Positions 43,969 to 52,417 of a DNA stretch of 52,440 nt are shown in pieces. This DNA comes from an uncultured Clostridia bacterium (GTDB lineage Bacteria > Bacillota > Clostridia > TANB77 > CAG-508): the NCBI GenBank assembly GCA_934169725.1, contig CAKPOF010000007.1, positions 1 to 52,440 on the forward strand, read 5' to 3'. Positions within the stretch are counted from its first letter, which is position 1; every line of letters begins with the position of its first letter. Under the pieces are notes generated by a model. That model ran no database searches and had not been told where the DNA came from. It saw only the letters and a program-made list of their open reading frames with translations. Position numbers and translations under genes: made by a program.

Positions 43969-44591
43969 TATGCGTACACCTCCTCTAATTTTTTAACAGT
44001 ATCTACTGGTAAAATTAGATTTGTATATTTTAATAAATCAAATATATTTATGTTGTTAGCAACTATTGTTTTAACACCTTCTATATTTCTTGATGACATT
44101 AAAACATTTTTATTGTTTTCTGGAAGTATAATTAATGTTTTTCCTTCAACTTTCATATCTGCTAAAGCTTTTACCATAGTTTTTGTTTTGATTTCTTTAA
44201 CTTCTAATTTATCCACAACTGTTAGTTCTTTTTCTAAAACTTTAGAACTTAATACTGACTTAATAGCAAGTCTTCTTTCTTTTTTGTTTACTGTATATTT
44301 GTATGAACGAGGTTTTGGTCCTAAAGCAATACCACCCTTTATCCATTGTGGAGCTCTAATAGAACCTTGTCTTGCTCTACCTGTTCCTTTTTGTCTCCAT
44401 GGTTTTCTACCACCACCTGAAACTTCTGCTCTTGTTTTTGTACTTTGTGTACCTTGTCTTTGATTAGCTAAATAGTTTACTAAAACGCTATGTACTATAG
44501 CTTCATTTGGTTCTATTCCAAATACACTTTCAGCTAATTCTATATCATTTACTTTTTTACCTTTCATATCTAATACGTCTACTTTTGGCAT
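43968..44591 (-). CDS. rplD: 50S ribosomal protein L4
   Basis: L4 lines the exit tunnel and in E. coli also controls the S10 operon. The extended loop with RAEVSGGGRKPWRQKGTGRA, RQGSIRAPQWIKGG is well conserved. It has 207 residues. The S10 leader upstream holds a terminator hairpin, so L4 control is possible. Confidence 0.98.
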   Translation of the reverse strand: MPKVDVLDMKGKKVNDIELAESVFGIEPNEAIVHSVLVNYLANQRQGTQSTKTRAEVSGGGRKPWRQKGTGRARQGSIRAPQWIKGGIALGPKPRSYKYTVNKKERRLAIKSVLSSKVLEKELTVVDKLEVKEIKTKTMVKALADMKVEGKTLIILPENNKNVLMSSRNIEGVKTIVANNINIFDLLKYTNLILPVDTVKKLEEVYA

Positions 44592-44611
44592 TTTGTTCTT
44601 CCTCCTTCCTT

Positions 44612-45247
44612 CTATTTAGTAGCCTTTACAGCTGATTTTACTTTTAAGATAGCTCCTTTAGCTCCCGGAACACTACCTTTTACTAAGATTACATTTTTAT
44701 CCATGTCTACTCTTACAACATCTAGGTTTTGTATTGTAATTGTAACTCTTCCCATATGACCTGGTAATTTTTTACCTTTAAATACTCTACCTGGTGTTGA
44801 TGTAGATCCCATTGAACCTGGTCTTCTATGATACATAGAACCATGTCCCATAGGTCCTCTGTGTTGTCCATGTCTTTTGATAACACCTTGGAAACCTTTT
44901 CCTTTTGATGTTCCTTGAACATCTATTTTTTCTCCTGCTTCAAAAACATCTGCTTTTACTTCGTCTCCAACTTTGATTCCTTCTATTGAATCTAATCTGA
45001 ATTCTCTTAAATGTTTTTTGTTAGCTAATTTTGCTTTTGCAAAATGTCCTGCTTCTGGTTTGTTGATGTGTTTATCTTTTACATCTCCAAAACCTAATTG
45101 AACCGCATTGTAACCATCGTTTTCTGTTGTTTTAACTTGTGCTACAACACATGGTCCTGCTTCTATAACTGTTACTGGAACAACATTTCCTTTTTCATCA
45201 AAAATTTGTGTCATTCCTATTTTTCTTCCGATTATTCCTTTTTTCAT
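44612..45247 (-). CDS. rplC: 50S ribosomal protein L3
   Basis: L3 reaches the peptidyl transferase centre. Motifs are KGIIGRKIGMTQIFDEKGNV, GKGFQGVIKRHGQHRGPMGH and the Gln methylation region HGSMYHRRPGSMGSTSTPGR. It has 211 residues. Confidence 0.98.
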   Translation of the reverse strand: MKKGIIGRKIGMTQIFDEKGNVVPVTVIEAGPCVVAQVKTTENDGYNAVQLGFGDVKDKHINKPEAGHFAKAKLANKKHLREFRLDSIEGIKVGDEVKADVFEAGEKIDVQGTSKGKGFQGVIKRHGQHRGPMGHGSMYHRRPGSMGSTSTPGRVFKGKKLPGHMGRVTITIQNLDVVRVDMDKNVILVKGSVPGAKGAILKVKSAVKATK

Positions 45248-45336
45248 TTTTATATTTCCTCCTAACTATTGGCTGATACTTTATTTTACATCAAATTTAT
45301 ATCAGCTTGGTTTTGATGCTACATTATATTGTAGTA

Positions 45337-45660
45337 TTAAAGTTTGATTTCTATATCTACACCAGCTGGTAACTCTAATTTCATTAAGTTGTCAACTGTT
45401 TTTTGTGTTGGATATAATATATCGATAACTCTTTTATGTGTTCTCATTTCGAATTGTTCTCTTGAATCTTTATATTTGTGTGGAGAACGTAAAATTGTTA
45501 CGATTTCTTTTTGTGTTGGTAATGGAATAGGACCTGATACCTTTGCTCCTGTTTTTTTAGCTGTTTCTACTATTTTTTCAGCAGACTGATCTAAAACTAC
45601 ATGGTCATAAGCTTTTAGTCTTATTCTTATCTTTTCACTTGTTGCTATGTTGTTTGCCAT
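45337..45660 (-). CDS. rpsJ: 30S ribosomal protein S10
   Basis: S10 is in the 30S head and also acts with NusB in antitermination. Motifs are IRIRLKAYDHVVLDQSAEKI and SGPIPLPTQKEIVTILRSPH. It has 107 residues. It is the first gene of the S10 operon and follows a leader of about 255 bases. Confidence 0.98.
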   Translation of the reverse strand: MANNIATSEKIRIRLKAYDHVVLDQSAEKIVETAKKTGAKVSGPIPLPTQKEIVTILRSPHKYKDSREQFEMRTHKRVIDILYPTQKTVDNLMKLELPAGVDIEIKL

Positions 45661-45922
45661 TGTAATTTTCCCTCCTTCTTTAAATTAATGTTTTGTAGTA
45701 TTTTACTACTAAATTACCGTGGCAAGTTAAAACGCACTCAGGTGTTTTGAATTTTACCTATAAAAAAACCCAAAATACGCATGATAATTTTGGGATAAGT
45801 GCTATAATTATAAACTTACCGCCTGGTCTTTGCCATGACATACTCCACTGAAGTTCCCTCCATCTTTACATTCCGTAAGGATGTAGCCACATTCAGCTTC
45901 AACGCTTAATTCATGCTTATAT
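45661..45922 (-). promoter_or_regulatory. S10 operon leader with internal terminator (attenuator)
   Basis: CCCAAAAT and ATTTTGGG (minus strand, 45794-45787 then 45776-45769) form an 8-bp stem followed by seven T. This is an intrinsic terminator about 120 bases into the leader and about 100 bases before rpsJ. GGTAAGTT (45813-45820 complement) can pair with AACTTGCC (45721-45728 complement) around it. The G-rich first part (ATGGCAAAGACCAGGCGG) is structured. L4-dependent attenuation of this operon is known in E. coli; which ligand acts here is inference. Confidence 0.6.
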
Positions 45923-45951
45923 ATTATACAATGATTGGCTAAGTCTGTCAA
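45923..45951 (-). promoter_or_regulatory. promoter of the S10-spc-alpha operon
   Basis: TTGACA (45946-45951), 17 bases and TATAAT (45923-45928) on the minus strand match the consensus perfectly. Confidence 0.85.
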
Positions 45952-45963
45952 TAGTTTTACGCA

Positions 45964-45996
45964 AAAAAATAGCTAGTGCAAGACTAACTATTTTTT
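45964..45996 (-). terminator. terminator of rnj
   Basis: AAAAAATAGCTAGT (45964-45977) and ACTAACTATTTTTT (45983-45996) form a stem just before the S10 promoter. A T run follows on the minus strand. Confidence 0.75.
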
Positions 45997-45997
45997 A

Positions 45998-47980
45998 TCA
46001 TACTTCCATTATAATTGGTATTATCATTGGATTTCTTTTAGTTTTCATATATATATAATCTCTCAAATTCTCTCTTGTTGATGATTTTATTGTTGACCAA
46101 TCTCTAATTCCTCTTTCTTCACATTTTCTAATTTCATGTCTAACTACAGATTTTACATCATCCATTAGATTTTCAGATTCTCTAACATATACAAACCCTC
46201 TAGAGATAACATCTGGCCCAGCTACAACTTCTCCTGTTGATGAATCCATTGTTAAAACAATTACTATTAATCCATCTTGAGACAAATGTTGTCTATCTCT
46301 TAAAACAATATTTCCTACGTCTCCAACGCCTAATCCATCTACTAGAACTCTTCCGCATGGCACTGTTGATACAAATTCTGCTTTATCTTCATTTATTTCT
46401 AACACTCTACCATTCGCCATCATAATTATATTATCTTTAGTTATCCCCATACTTTGAGCTGTTTCGCTATGTGCTATTAATTGTCTATATTCTCCATGTA
46501 CAGGAATAAAATATTTAGGTTTAGCTAGTGCCATAATTAGTTTTTGTTCTTCTTGGCATGCATGTCCTGAAACATGTATAGCTTCTAATGAACTATATAC
46601 AACTTCTGCACCTATTTGCATTAAATCATCTATAACTTTAGATACAAACTTTTCATTTCCTGGAATTGGAGTTGCTGAAATAATAACCAAGTCATTAGGT
46701 GTTATTTTTACTTTTCTATGGTCACCTGCAGCCATCCTTGTTAGAGCTGACATTGGTTCACCTTGGCTTCCTGTTGTTATTATAACTAATTGTTCATCAT
46801 TATAAGTATTAATCATATCTATATCAATAAATAAATCATCTGGACAGTCTATATATCCTAATTCAGTTGCAGTTTTTATCATATTTATCATGCTTCTACC
46901 ACATACTGCAATTTTTCTATTATACTTAATTGCCGAATTTACAATTTGTTGTACTCTATGCACATTAGATGCAAATGTAGCAACTACAATTCTTTTTGTA
47001 CAATGTAAAAACAATTTATCAAAAACTTCTCCTACTGAACTTTCTGACATTGTAAATCCTTTTCTTTCTGCATTTGTGCTATCTGCCATTAACGCTAATA
47101 TACCTTGATTTCCTAATTCTGCAATTCTTCCAAAATCCATTATTTTTCCATCTATCGGTGTATAATCAACTTTAAAATCTCCTGTGTGTAATACTATTCC
47201 TGCTGGTGTAGTTATTGCAAGCATTACTGAGTCTGGAATACTATGTGAACTTCTTATAAATTCAACTTTGAAATTTTTTCCAAGTTTTATTACTTGTCCT
47301 TGTACAACTTCATTTAATTCTGTACTTCTAAGTAATTTATGTTCTTCTAATTTATTTCTTATCAAACCTGCTGTAAGTTTAGTTGCATAAATTGGTACAT
47401 TTATTTTCTTTAATAAGTATGGTACAGCACCTATATGATCTTCATGACCATGTGTTATTACCAAACCTTTAATTTTGTTTGCATTTTTCTCTAAGTATGT
47501 TATATCAGGAATTACCAAATCAACACCTAACATATCATCTTCTGGAAATGATAAACCACAATCAACAATTACTATCTCATTATCATATTCAAAAACTGTT
47601 ATATTTTTTCCTATTTCATGTATACCACCTAAAGGTATTATTTTTAAACTTGGTTTTTTGAATATTCCTTTTTCTTTTCTCTTTACTCTTGTTGTTCTAG
47701 GTTTTTTATTGCTTTTTTCTTCTTTATTTTCATTTATTTTACTAGCAACTTCTTTCTCTGTATTTCTTTTTGTGTTGCTTTCTTTAATACTTTTTTCCTT
47801 CTTCTTATTTGTAGCAACTCTTTTACTACCTCTTCTATTTGTTTTTTTTGTTTCTTCTGTCTTTACTGTTTCTTTATCTATAACTACTTCTTTTTTTCTT
47901 CTATTATATGGTCTCTTAGTTCTTCCTCCATCTTTTGTTTTCTTTTCAATATTCTCATCTCTTTTTGTTTCTTCTATCAT
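45998..47980 (-). CDS. rnj: ribonuclease J with a long basic N-terminal extension
   Basis: RNase J is a metallo-beta-lactamase nuclease with 5' exonuclease and endonuclease activity in mRNA decay and rRNA maturation. The zinc site is THGHEDHIGA, with later HTGDFKVD, ADSTNAERKGFT and the beta-CASP region including HVSGHACQEEQ. The catalytic core starts near residue 111 and is 550 residues long, the normal size. Residues 1-110 are almost entirely Lys, Arg, Glu, Thr and Asn (for example KRPYNRRKKEVVIDKE), probably disordered and RNA-binding. It has its own promoter and a leader of about 240 bases. Confidence 0.95.
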   Translation of the reverse strand: MIEETKRDENIEKKTKDGGRTKRPYNRRKKEVVIDKETVKTEETKKTNRRGSKRVATNKKKEKSIKESNTKRNTEKEVASKINENKEEKSNKKPRTTRVKRKEKGIFKKPSLKIIPLGGIHEIGKNITVFEYDNEIVIVDCGLSFPEDDMLGVDLVIPDITYLEKNANKIKGLVITHGHEDHIGAVPYLLKKINVPIYATKLTAGLIRNKLEEHKLLRSTELNEVVQGQVIKLGKNFKVEFIRSSHSIPDSVMLAITTPAGIVLHTGDFKVDYTPIDGKIMDFGRIAELGNQGILALMADSTNAERKGFTMSESSVGEVFDKLFLHCTKRIVVATFASNVHRVQQIVNSAIKYNRKIAVCGRSMINMIKTATELGYIDCPDDLFIDIDMINTYNDEQLVIITTGSQGEPMSALTRMAAGDHRKVKITPNDLVIISATPIPGNEKFVSKVIDDLMQIGAEVVYSSLEAIHVSGHACQEEQKLIMALAKPKYFIPVHGEYRQLIAHSETAQSMGITKDNIIMMANGRVLEINEDKAEFVSTVPCGRVLVDGLGVGDVGNIVLRDRQHLSQDGLIVIVLTMDSSTGEVVAGPDVISRGFVYVRESENLMDDVKSVVRHEIRKCEERGIRDWSTIKSSTRENLRDYIYMKTKRNPMIIPIIMEV

Positions 47981-48230
47981 AAAAACTCCTTTCTTTCCTC
48001 TCTATTCAATTTTACTAAACTTATACATTTACTACATAAATTCCGTTCACATTATTAATTAAAATAATAATGACATATTAATTAACAAATTTAATTAATA
48101 TTATAAATTATTTAATTTTATCTCATCTCTTTTTACACACCGTTTTTTACCTATATTTCTTTTAATATATAAGCGTTAACTTAATAAAATCTCTTTCTTT
48201 TAGCACACATATTGCTAAACAACTTTTACT
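47981..48230 (-). other. long AT-rich 5' leader of rnj
   Basis: The stretch between the promoter and the rnj start is AT-rich, with several short AT palindromes (such as TTAATTAAT near 48080) and no ORF. I see no known riboswitch. RNase J genes may control their own mRNA through such leaders, but nothing here proves it. Confidence 0.4.
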
Positions 48231-48259
48231 ATTTTACTATAAAAATAAACAAAAGTCAA
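48231..48259 (-). promoter_or_regulatory. promoter of rnj
   Basis: TTGACT (48254-48259), 17 bases and TAAAAT (48231-48236) on the minus strand. Confidence 0.65.
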
Positions 48260-48336
48260 ATTTTAACAATTCGTAAAATTTAACTTTGTTTTTTTATTTT
48301 CTTTAAATCTGTCCAATACCTTTATAAAAATTATAT

Positions 48337-48367
48337 AAAAGGAGAAATGAAATACACTTCCCCTTTT
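48337..48367 (-). terminator. terminator of the 48405 gene
   Basis: On the minus strand AAAAGGGGAAGTG (48367-48355) pairs with CATTTCTCCTTTT (48349-48337), with two G-T pairs. ATATAATTTTTAT follows. Confidence 0.6.
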
Positions 48368-48404
48368 GGCAATAAAACTATTCACTCTTTAATTCATAAT
48401 TTAT

Positions 48405-49028
48405 TTATGGATTTTTCACTAACTCTGATAAAGATATATATTTATCTTTATTAGATTCATTAATATAAATGAAAGTTTTTAATTTTTCAGAAACAGTACA
48501 CTCACCATACCATGTTTTATAAAAAACATAATGTCTTTCTAGCAGTTTTGGATTTTTGTAAGTAAGATATATAGGAATACTTTCATTGTAATCCAATTTA
48601 ATTTTTATTAAATATACATTTGATAAAAAAACACCATAATCAACTTCTTGGTCTATAAAGTGTATTTTCTGAAGAACTGTAACATTATCTTTCATATCAA
48701 CTGGAATAAAAACATCATCTGGAACAATATTTGTTCCTCTAATTAATGCATATATATAATCTTCAATTATTTCCTCTGAATAATCGATGCTATAATAATT
48801 TTCACTTGTTTTTACTAATGAAACATTTTCTAGCAAAAGATCTTTTTCAAATGATTTCTCATTTATTCCTTCAATATAAAAAACAAAATTAATATTTTTC
48901 CGTTTATGGCCATTTTTTAAATAGTTAGGAATAGATAAACAGCATTTAGATATACCATTATTCTTTTCGCTTTCTATCTTACCATCCCATAACCGTTCAC
49001 AAACTCCAGAATTGATAAATAATTTCAT
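48405..49028 (-). CDS. hypothetical protein, 207 aa
   Basis: I do not recognise this gene. AAGGAGG lies eight bases before the ATG. The protein looks soluble, with alternating beta-like stretches (NINFVFYIEGI, GVFLSNVYLIKIKLDY, IPIYLTYKNPK). There are two short cysteine clusters (SGVCERLWDGK, SKCCLSIPNY) and no signal or membrane segment. It has two in-frame CGG arginine codons, at 48993-48995 (codon 12) and 48900-48902 (codon 43), a codon otherwise absent from the core genes. It may therefore be a recent arrival. Confidence 0.65.
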   Translation of the reverse strand: MKLFINSGVCERLWDGKIESEKNNGISKCCLSIPNYLKNGHKRKNINFVFYIEGINEKSFEKDLLLENVSLVKTSENYYSIDYSEEIIEDYIYALIRGTNIVPDDVFIPVDMKDNVTVLQKIHFIDQEVDYGVFLSNVYLIKIKLDYNESIPIYLTYKNPKLLERHYVFYKTWYGECTVSEKLKTFIYINESNKDKYISLSELVKNP

Positions 49029-49189
49029 AGCTTTACCTCCTTGTTATTTTACAATATAGTTATTTTGTAATAAAAAAACTCCTAACATTTTAGATTACAT
49101 AATTCTATCATAAAATCATTAATAATTCAATAGCTGTAGCTATTACTAAATATTTACTCATTTTATACTATATCATTCATTTTCTATTT

Positions 49190-49624
49190 TTAACCATTCC
49201 ATTCGACAACTTTCAATCCTTTAACTGCACCCCATGGTGCATTTGGTATTGAGCCCTTCTTATTATTAATAATAATCCTTTCCAAATTATTTGTAGCATC
49301 TGTAAAACATTTTTCACCTATACTAGTTACACTTTGTGGTATTCTTATTTCTTTTAAATTTGCACAATAAGTAAATGCTCTTTCTCCTATTTCTGTTACT
49401 CCATATGGTATTTCTATTGTACTCATTTTAAGTTGACCATAAAAAGCACTTTCTCCTATTGCCTTAACTTCCGAATCTATTTGCATAGTATTTTGAATCT
49501 CATATAATGCTGTTACTAATGTATTCTTTTTATTGTTTTCTTTTTTATATAAAACATTATTTTCAATCATATAATATGGATTTTCACTATCTATTTTTAC
49601 AGTTCCGCTGATTATATCGTTGGT
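49190..49624 (-). pseudogene. remnant of a BspA-type leucine-rich repeat surface protein
   Basis: Three LRR_5 repeats are clear: AIGESAFYGQLKMSTIEIPY, EIGERAFTYCANLKEIRIPQ and SIGEKCFTDATNNLERIIIN. Similarity continues upstream of the first ATG (49570), in frame back to a stop at 49625, with GTVKIDSENPYYMIENNVLY. That stretch is typical of the inside of such proteins. No signal peptide, ribosome binding site or anchor is present. It is best read as a truncated relic; a short expressed protein from 49570 (126 residues) is less likely. Confidence 0.65.
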
Positions 49625-49644
49625 TTAACTAATTCAAAACAAAG

Positions 49645-49694
49645 AAAAACAAGTTAATTTTATTCTTGACTAGAATATTTAATTAACTTGTTTT
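49645..49694 (-). terminator. terminator of spoVT
   Basis: AAAACAAGTTAATT (49646-49659) pairs with AATTAACTTGTTTT (49681-49694). An inner ATTCT/AGAAT pair lies inside the 21-base loop. GTTTTTCTTTG follows on the minus strand. Confidence 0.7.
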
Positions 49695-49698
49695 ATTT

Positions 49699-50253
49699 TT
49701 ATATTTCCATCTGTGTTCCTAAAAAAGTGGCTGCTGACTGTGCTACCTTCTTTTCTACATCATTCATTTTTTTATTTGCTTCTTTTGACATTAATATTAC
49801 ACTTCCTATTGTATCTCCATTTGAAATTATTGGATATACAACCTGTGCATTATATTTTCTTTCTTTATTATTATTTTTTGTAATTGGTAATGATACATCC
49901 ATATTTTCTTTACTTGTATATACTTCTTTATCTTCCATAAGTTGTTCTAATTCTGGGCTTATATCTTGTTCTAAAAATTCTTTTTTAGAACCTCCTGCTA
50001 CTGCTATAACTGTATCTTTATCTGTTATACATGCTATGTGTCCTGTTGTTTTTGATAAAGTTTCTGCATAGCCTGATGCAAATTCTGATAACTCTCCTAT
50101 TGGAGAATATTTTTTCAATATTACTTGACCTTCTCTGTCAGTAAAAACTTCTAATGGATCTCCTTCTTTTATCCTTAATACCTTTCTAATTTCTTTTGGT
50201 ATTACAATTCTACCTAAATCATCTATTCTTCTTACTACTCCTGTTGCTTTCAT
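49699..50253 (-). CDS. spoVT: stage V sporulation protein T
   Basis: SpoVT is a forespore transcription regulator that modulates sigma-G-dependent genes. The N-terminal AbrB-type swapped hairpin is MKATGVVRRIDDLGRIVIPK, EIRKVLRIKEGDPLEVF (residues 1-50). A GAF-like C-terminal domain (about 56-184) follows, with QVVYPIISNGDTIGSVILMS. It has 184 residues, close to the 178 of B. subtilis. GGGAGG lies upstream and a sigma-G-like promoter precedes it. It indicates an endospore former. Confidence 0.95.
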   Translation of the reverse strand: MKATGVVRRIDDLGRIVIPKEIRKVLRIKEGDPLEVFTDREGQVILKKYSPIGELSEFASGYAETLSKTTGHIACITDKDTVIAVAGGSKKEFLEQDISPELEQLMEDKEVYTSKENMDVSLPITKNNNKERKYNAQVVYPIISNGDTIGSVILMSKEANKKMNDVEKKVAQSAATFLGTQMEI

Positions 50254-50289
50254 AAATTTCCTCCCTTTTAATTTTTATTGTTATACTTT

Positions 50290-50319
50290 TATTATTTCTT
50301 ATTGTTTCTTTTTTATTCA
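50290..50319 (-). promoter_or_regulatory. possible sigma-G promoter of spoVT
   Basis: On the minus strand TGAATA (50314-50319) is followed by 17 bases and AATAATA (50290-50296). This matches the sigma-G pattern TGMATA and CATNNTA except for one base. A TTGACA (50325-50330) with a poor -10 lies just upstream. Confidence 0.45.
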
Positions 50320-50330
50320 TTTTTTGTCAA

Positions 50331-50372
50331 AAAAGAATATACAAAATCATATTAAAATTTGTATATTCTTTT
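50331..50372 (-). terminator. terminator of the KAP NTPase gene
   Basis: AAAAGAATATACAAA (50331-50345) pairs with TTTGTATATTCTTTT (50358-50372). A T run follows on the minus strand. Confidence 0.75.
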
Positions 50373-50376
50373 CCTA

Positions 50377-52417
50377 TTATACTTTTTCTATTTTTTCTTC
50401 TTTTTTAGGGAATAAAGTTGGTTTATATTTATCAATAATATATCCTAAACTTTTTGAAAATTCTTTTAGCATAACATTTTTTATTGATGGGTCTTTTCCA
50501 TTTAAATAATCATCAACTATTTGTTTTAATTGTTTAATATTTTTTATTTCTGGTTCAATTTGTTTTGGATATTTATTAGCTCTATTAGTTAGTTTTTCTT
50601 TTATCAAAACTATATCTTCATTACTAGCACAAGATATTCTTTGGAACATTTGGTATGGATCATAGTATTTAAATATTGGTATATCCATACATTCTTTGTC
50701 AAATTTTTCATAAAACAATTCCATTTTCATTGGAATACATTTAAATATATTTTCTGCTTTTTCCTTGTACATTTTATCATGTATTTGTCCATTTAACATA
50801 TTAAAATGTTTTAATATCTCATCCATATCTTCCGCTACTTCATCAATTACTAATTTTCCTAATTCTTCGTCTACATTATCACAATATTCTGATTTTAAAG
50901 ATGATAAATTCATTCCATTGAAAAATAAACTTTTTATTGTTTTTAAATCATATTCTATTAAATTCTTTTTAGAAAAATAACTAAAATATGCATACATTTT
51001 TACATTATCTATTAATCTTAAATTTCCTTGTTTTACATCTTCTATAATATCTGTTATCACTTTATCAAATTCATCATCAGATATTTTCCAATATTCTTCT
51101 GTCAACAATCTTTTATATGCTGGTAATTGTTCTGTATCTATTGTACTTCTTATTGTTTCCATATTTTCTTTAAATATTTTCATATCAAATATTCTTGTTC
51201 TTACATAATATTCTATAAATTTAAAGAATCTATATTCACATTTAAAATTGTAATAATAGTTACTGTCAAATTCTTTTATATAAAATTGTCTATTATCCAT
51301 TAATATTCTTGATGATACTAGTATTGATTTATATTCTTCATTATCTTTAATATTTATAAACTTTTCTTTTGTTATTTTTCCTGCTTTTATTTCAAATGAA
51401 ACAGCTATTGTAAATATTAACATTGTTTGCATTACTCTATGATTTGTATTTGGATATGATTTATTTACCATTTCATATATTTTCTTAAAATCATTTAATG
51501 CATGTTTTAAAATTCTTAGGTTCCTTGTTCCACTTCTTTCAAATGTAGATATTATTAATCTTGTGTTTTCTCTTAAAAATCTAATTAATTCTGGATCATT
51601 TTCATATCTCATCAAGATTCCGTTTATGATATAATCAAACTTTGGAGCATATTCAAATGTTTCTCCTATTAATTTTTCTTTTATTCTTTCATAATCATTT
51701 GCTTTGTCAAAAACATTTTCTATCTTTTTTCTTATTTTTTCTACAATTGGTTGGTCTTCTTTATTTAGTTCATCTTGTTTATCTAACAAATATGTTGCAA
51801 TAAAAGTTTTCATTTCCAAATTAGAACTTTTTAGTTTGGTTGATAATTCTTTTTCATTACATATAATTATAGTTTTTATATGATCATGTTCAACAAAGTT
51901 ATTAATATATCCTAATATATCTATAACATCTACATTTGCTCTTTCTAGGTCGTCAAAACACAATACTTTGTCATCTGTTGAAAAAAATTCAGCATAATTA
52001 ACTTTATCACCACTTTGTGTTACACCAAAAAAGTTAGCCATATCAATACCTGTTTTTGCATATTCAGGTATTGTTGTTTGTTCATGTGCATCCATATATT
52101 TTCTTAAATTTTTATCCATCAATTGTGTTGTTTCTATAAAGATTTTTTTACTAATATCTTCCAAATTAGATATACCATATAATGACATATATATTGTTGT
52201 ATATTTTTTTCCATTTAATTGCATAGATTCTATTTTTTTTCTTATTTTATGATTCCAAAAATGTGTTTTTCCGTGAACCCCATTCTCCATTTATCATTAC
52301 TGCATAATCTGTATAATCTGATCTTATATAATCTAATATGCTTTCAACTAAATCTTCCATATATTCCTTGTATGATATATTTAATAACTTAAATAGACCA
52401 TACACTCCTTTCTTCAT
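50377..52417 (-). CDS. KAP-family P-loop NTPase, split by a +1 frameshift at CGG inside Walker A
   Basis: KAP NTPases are STAND-like ATPases found in membrane-linked and phage-defence settings. The first frame begins near 52417 (MKKGVYGLFKLLNISYKEYM) and reads YAVMINGEWGS then CGG AAA. The second frame carries GKTHFWNHKIRKKI, the Walker B region LCFDDLERANVDVI and a long helical C-terminus to 50377. Skipping one C (plus position 52273) restores the Walker A sequence GEWGSGKTHFW and about 679 residues. The start could be 52417 or 52360; only the second has a weak AAGGA upstream. No partner gene is visible at the right edge. Confidence 0.82.

Noticed and set aside
48060..48230. Riboswitch in the rnj leader
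   Set aside because: The leader is long but only AT palindromes are visible, with no recognisable aptamer.
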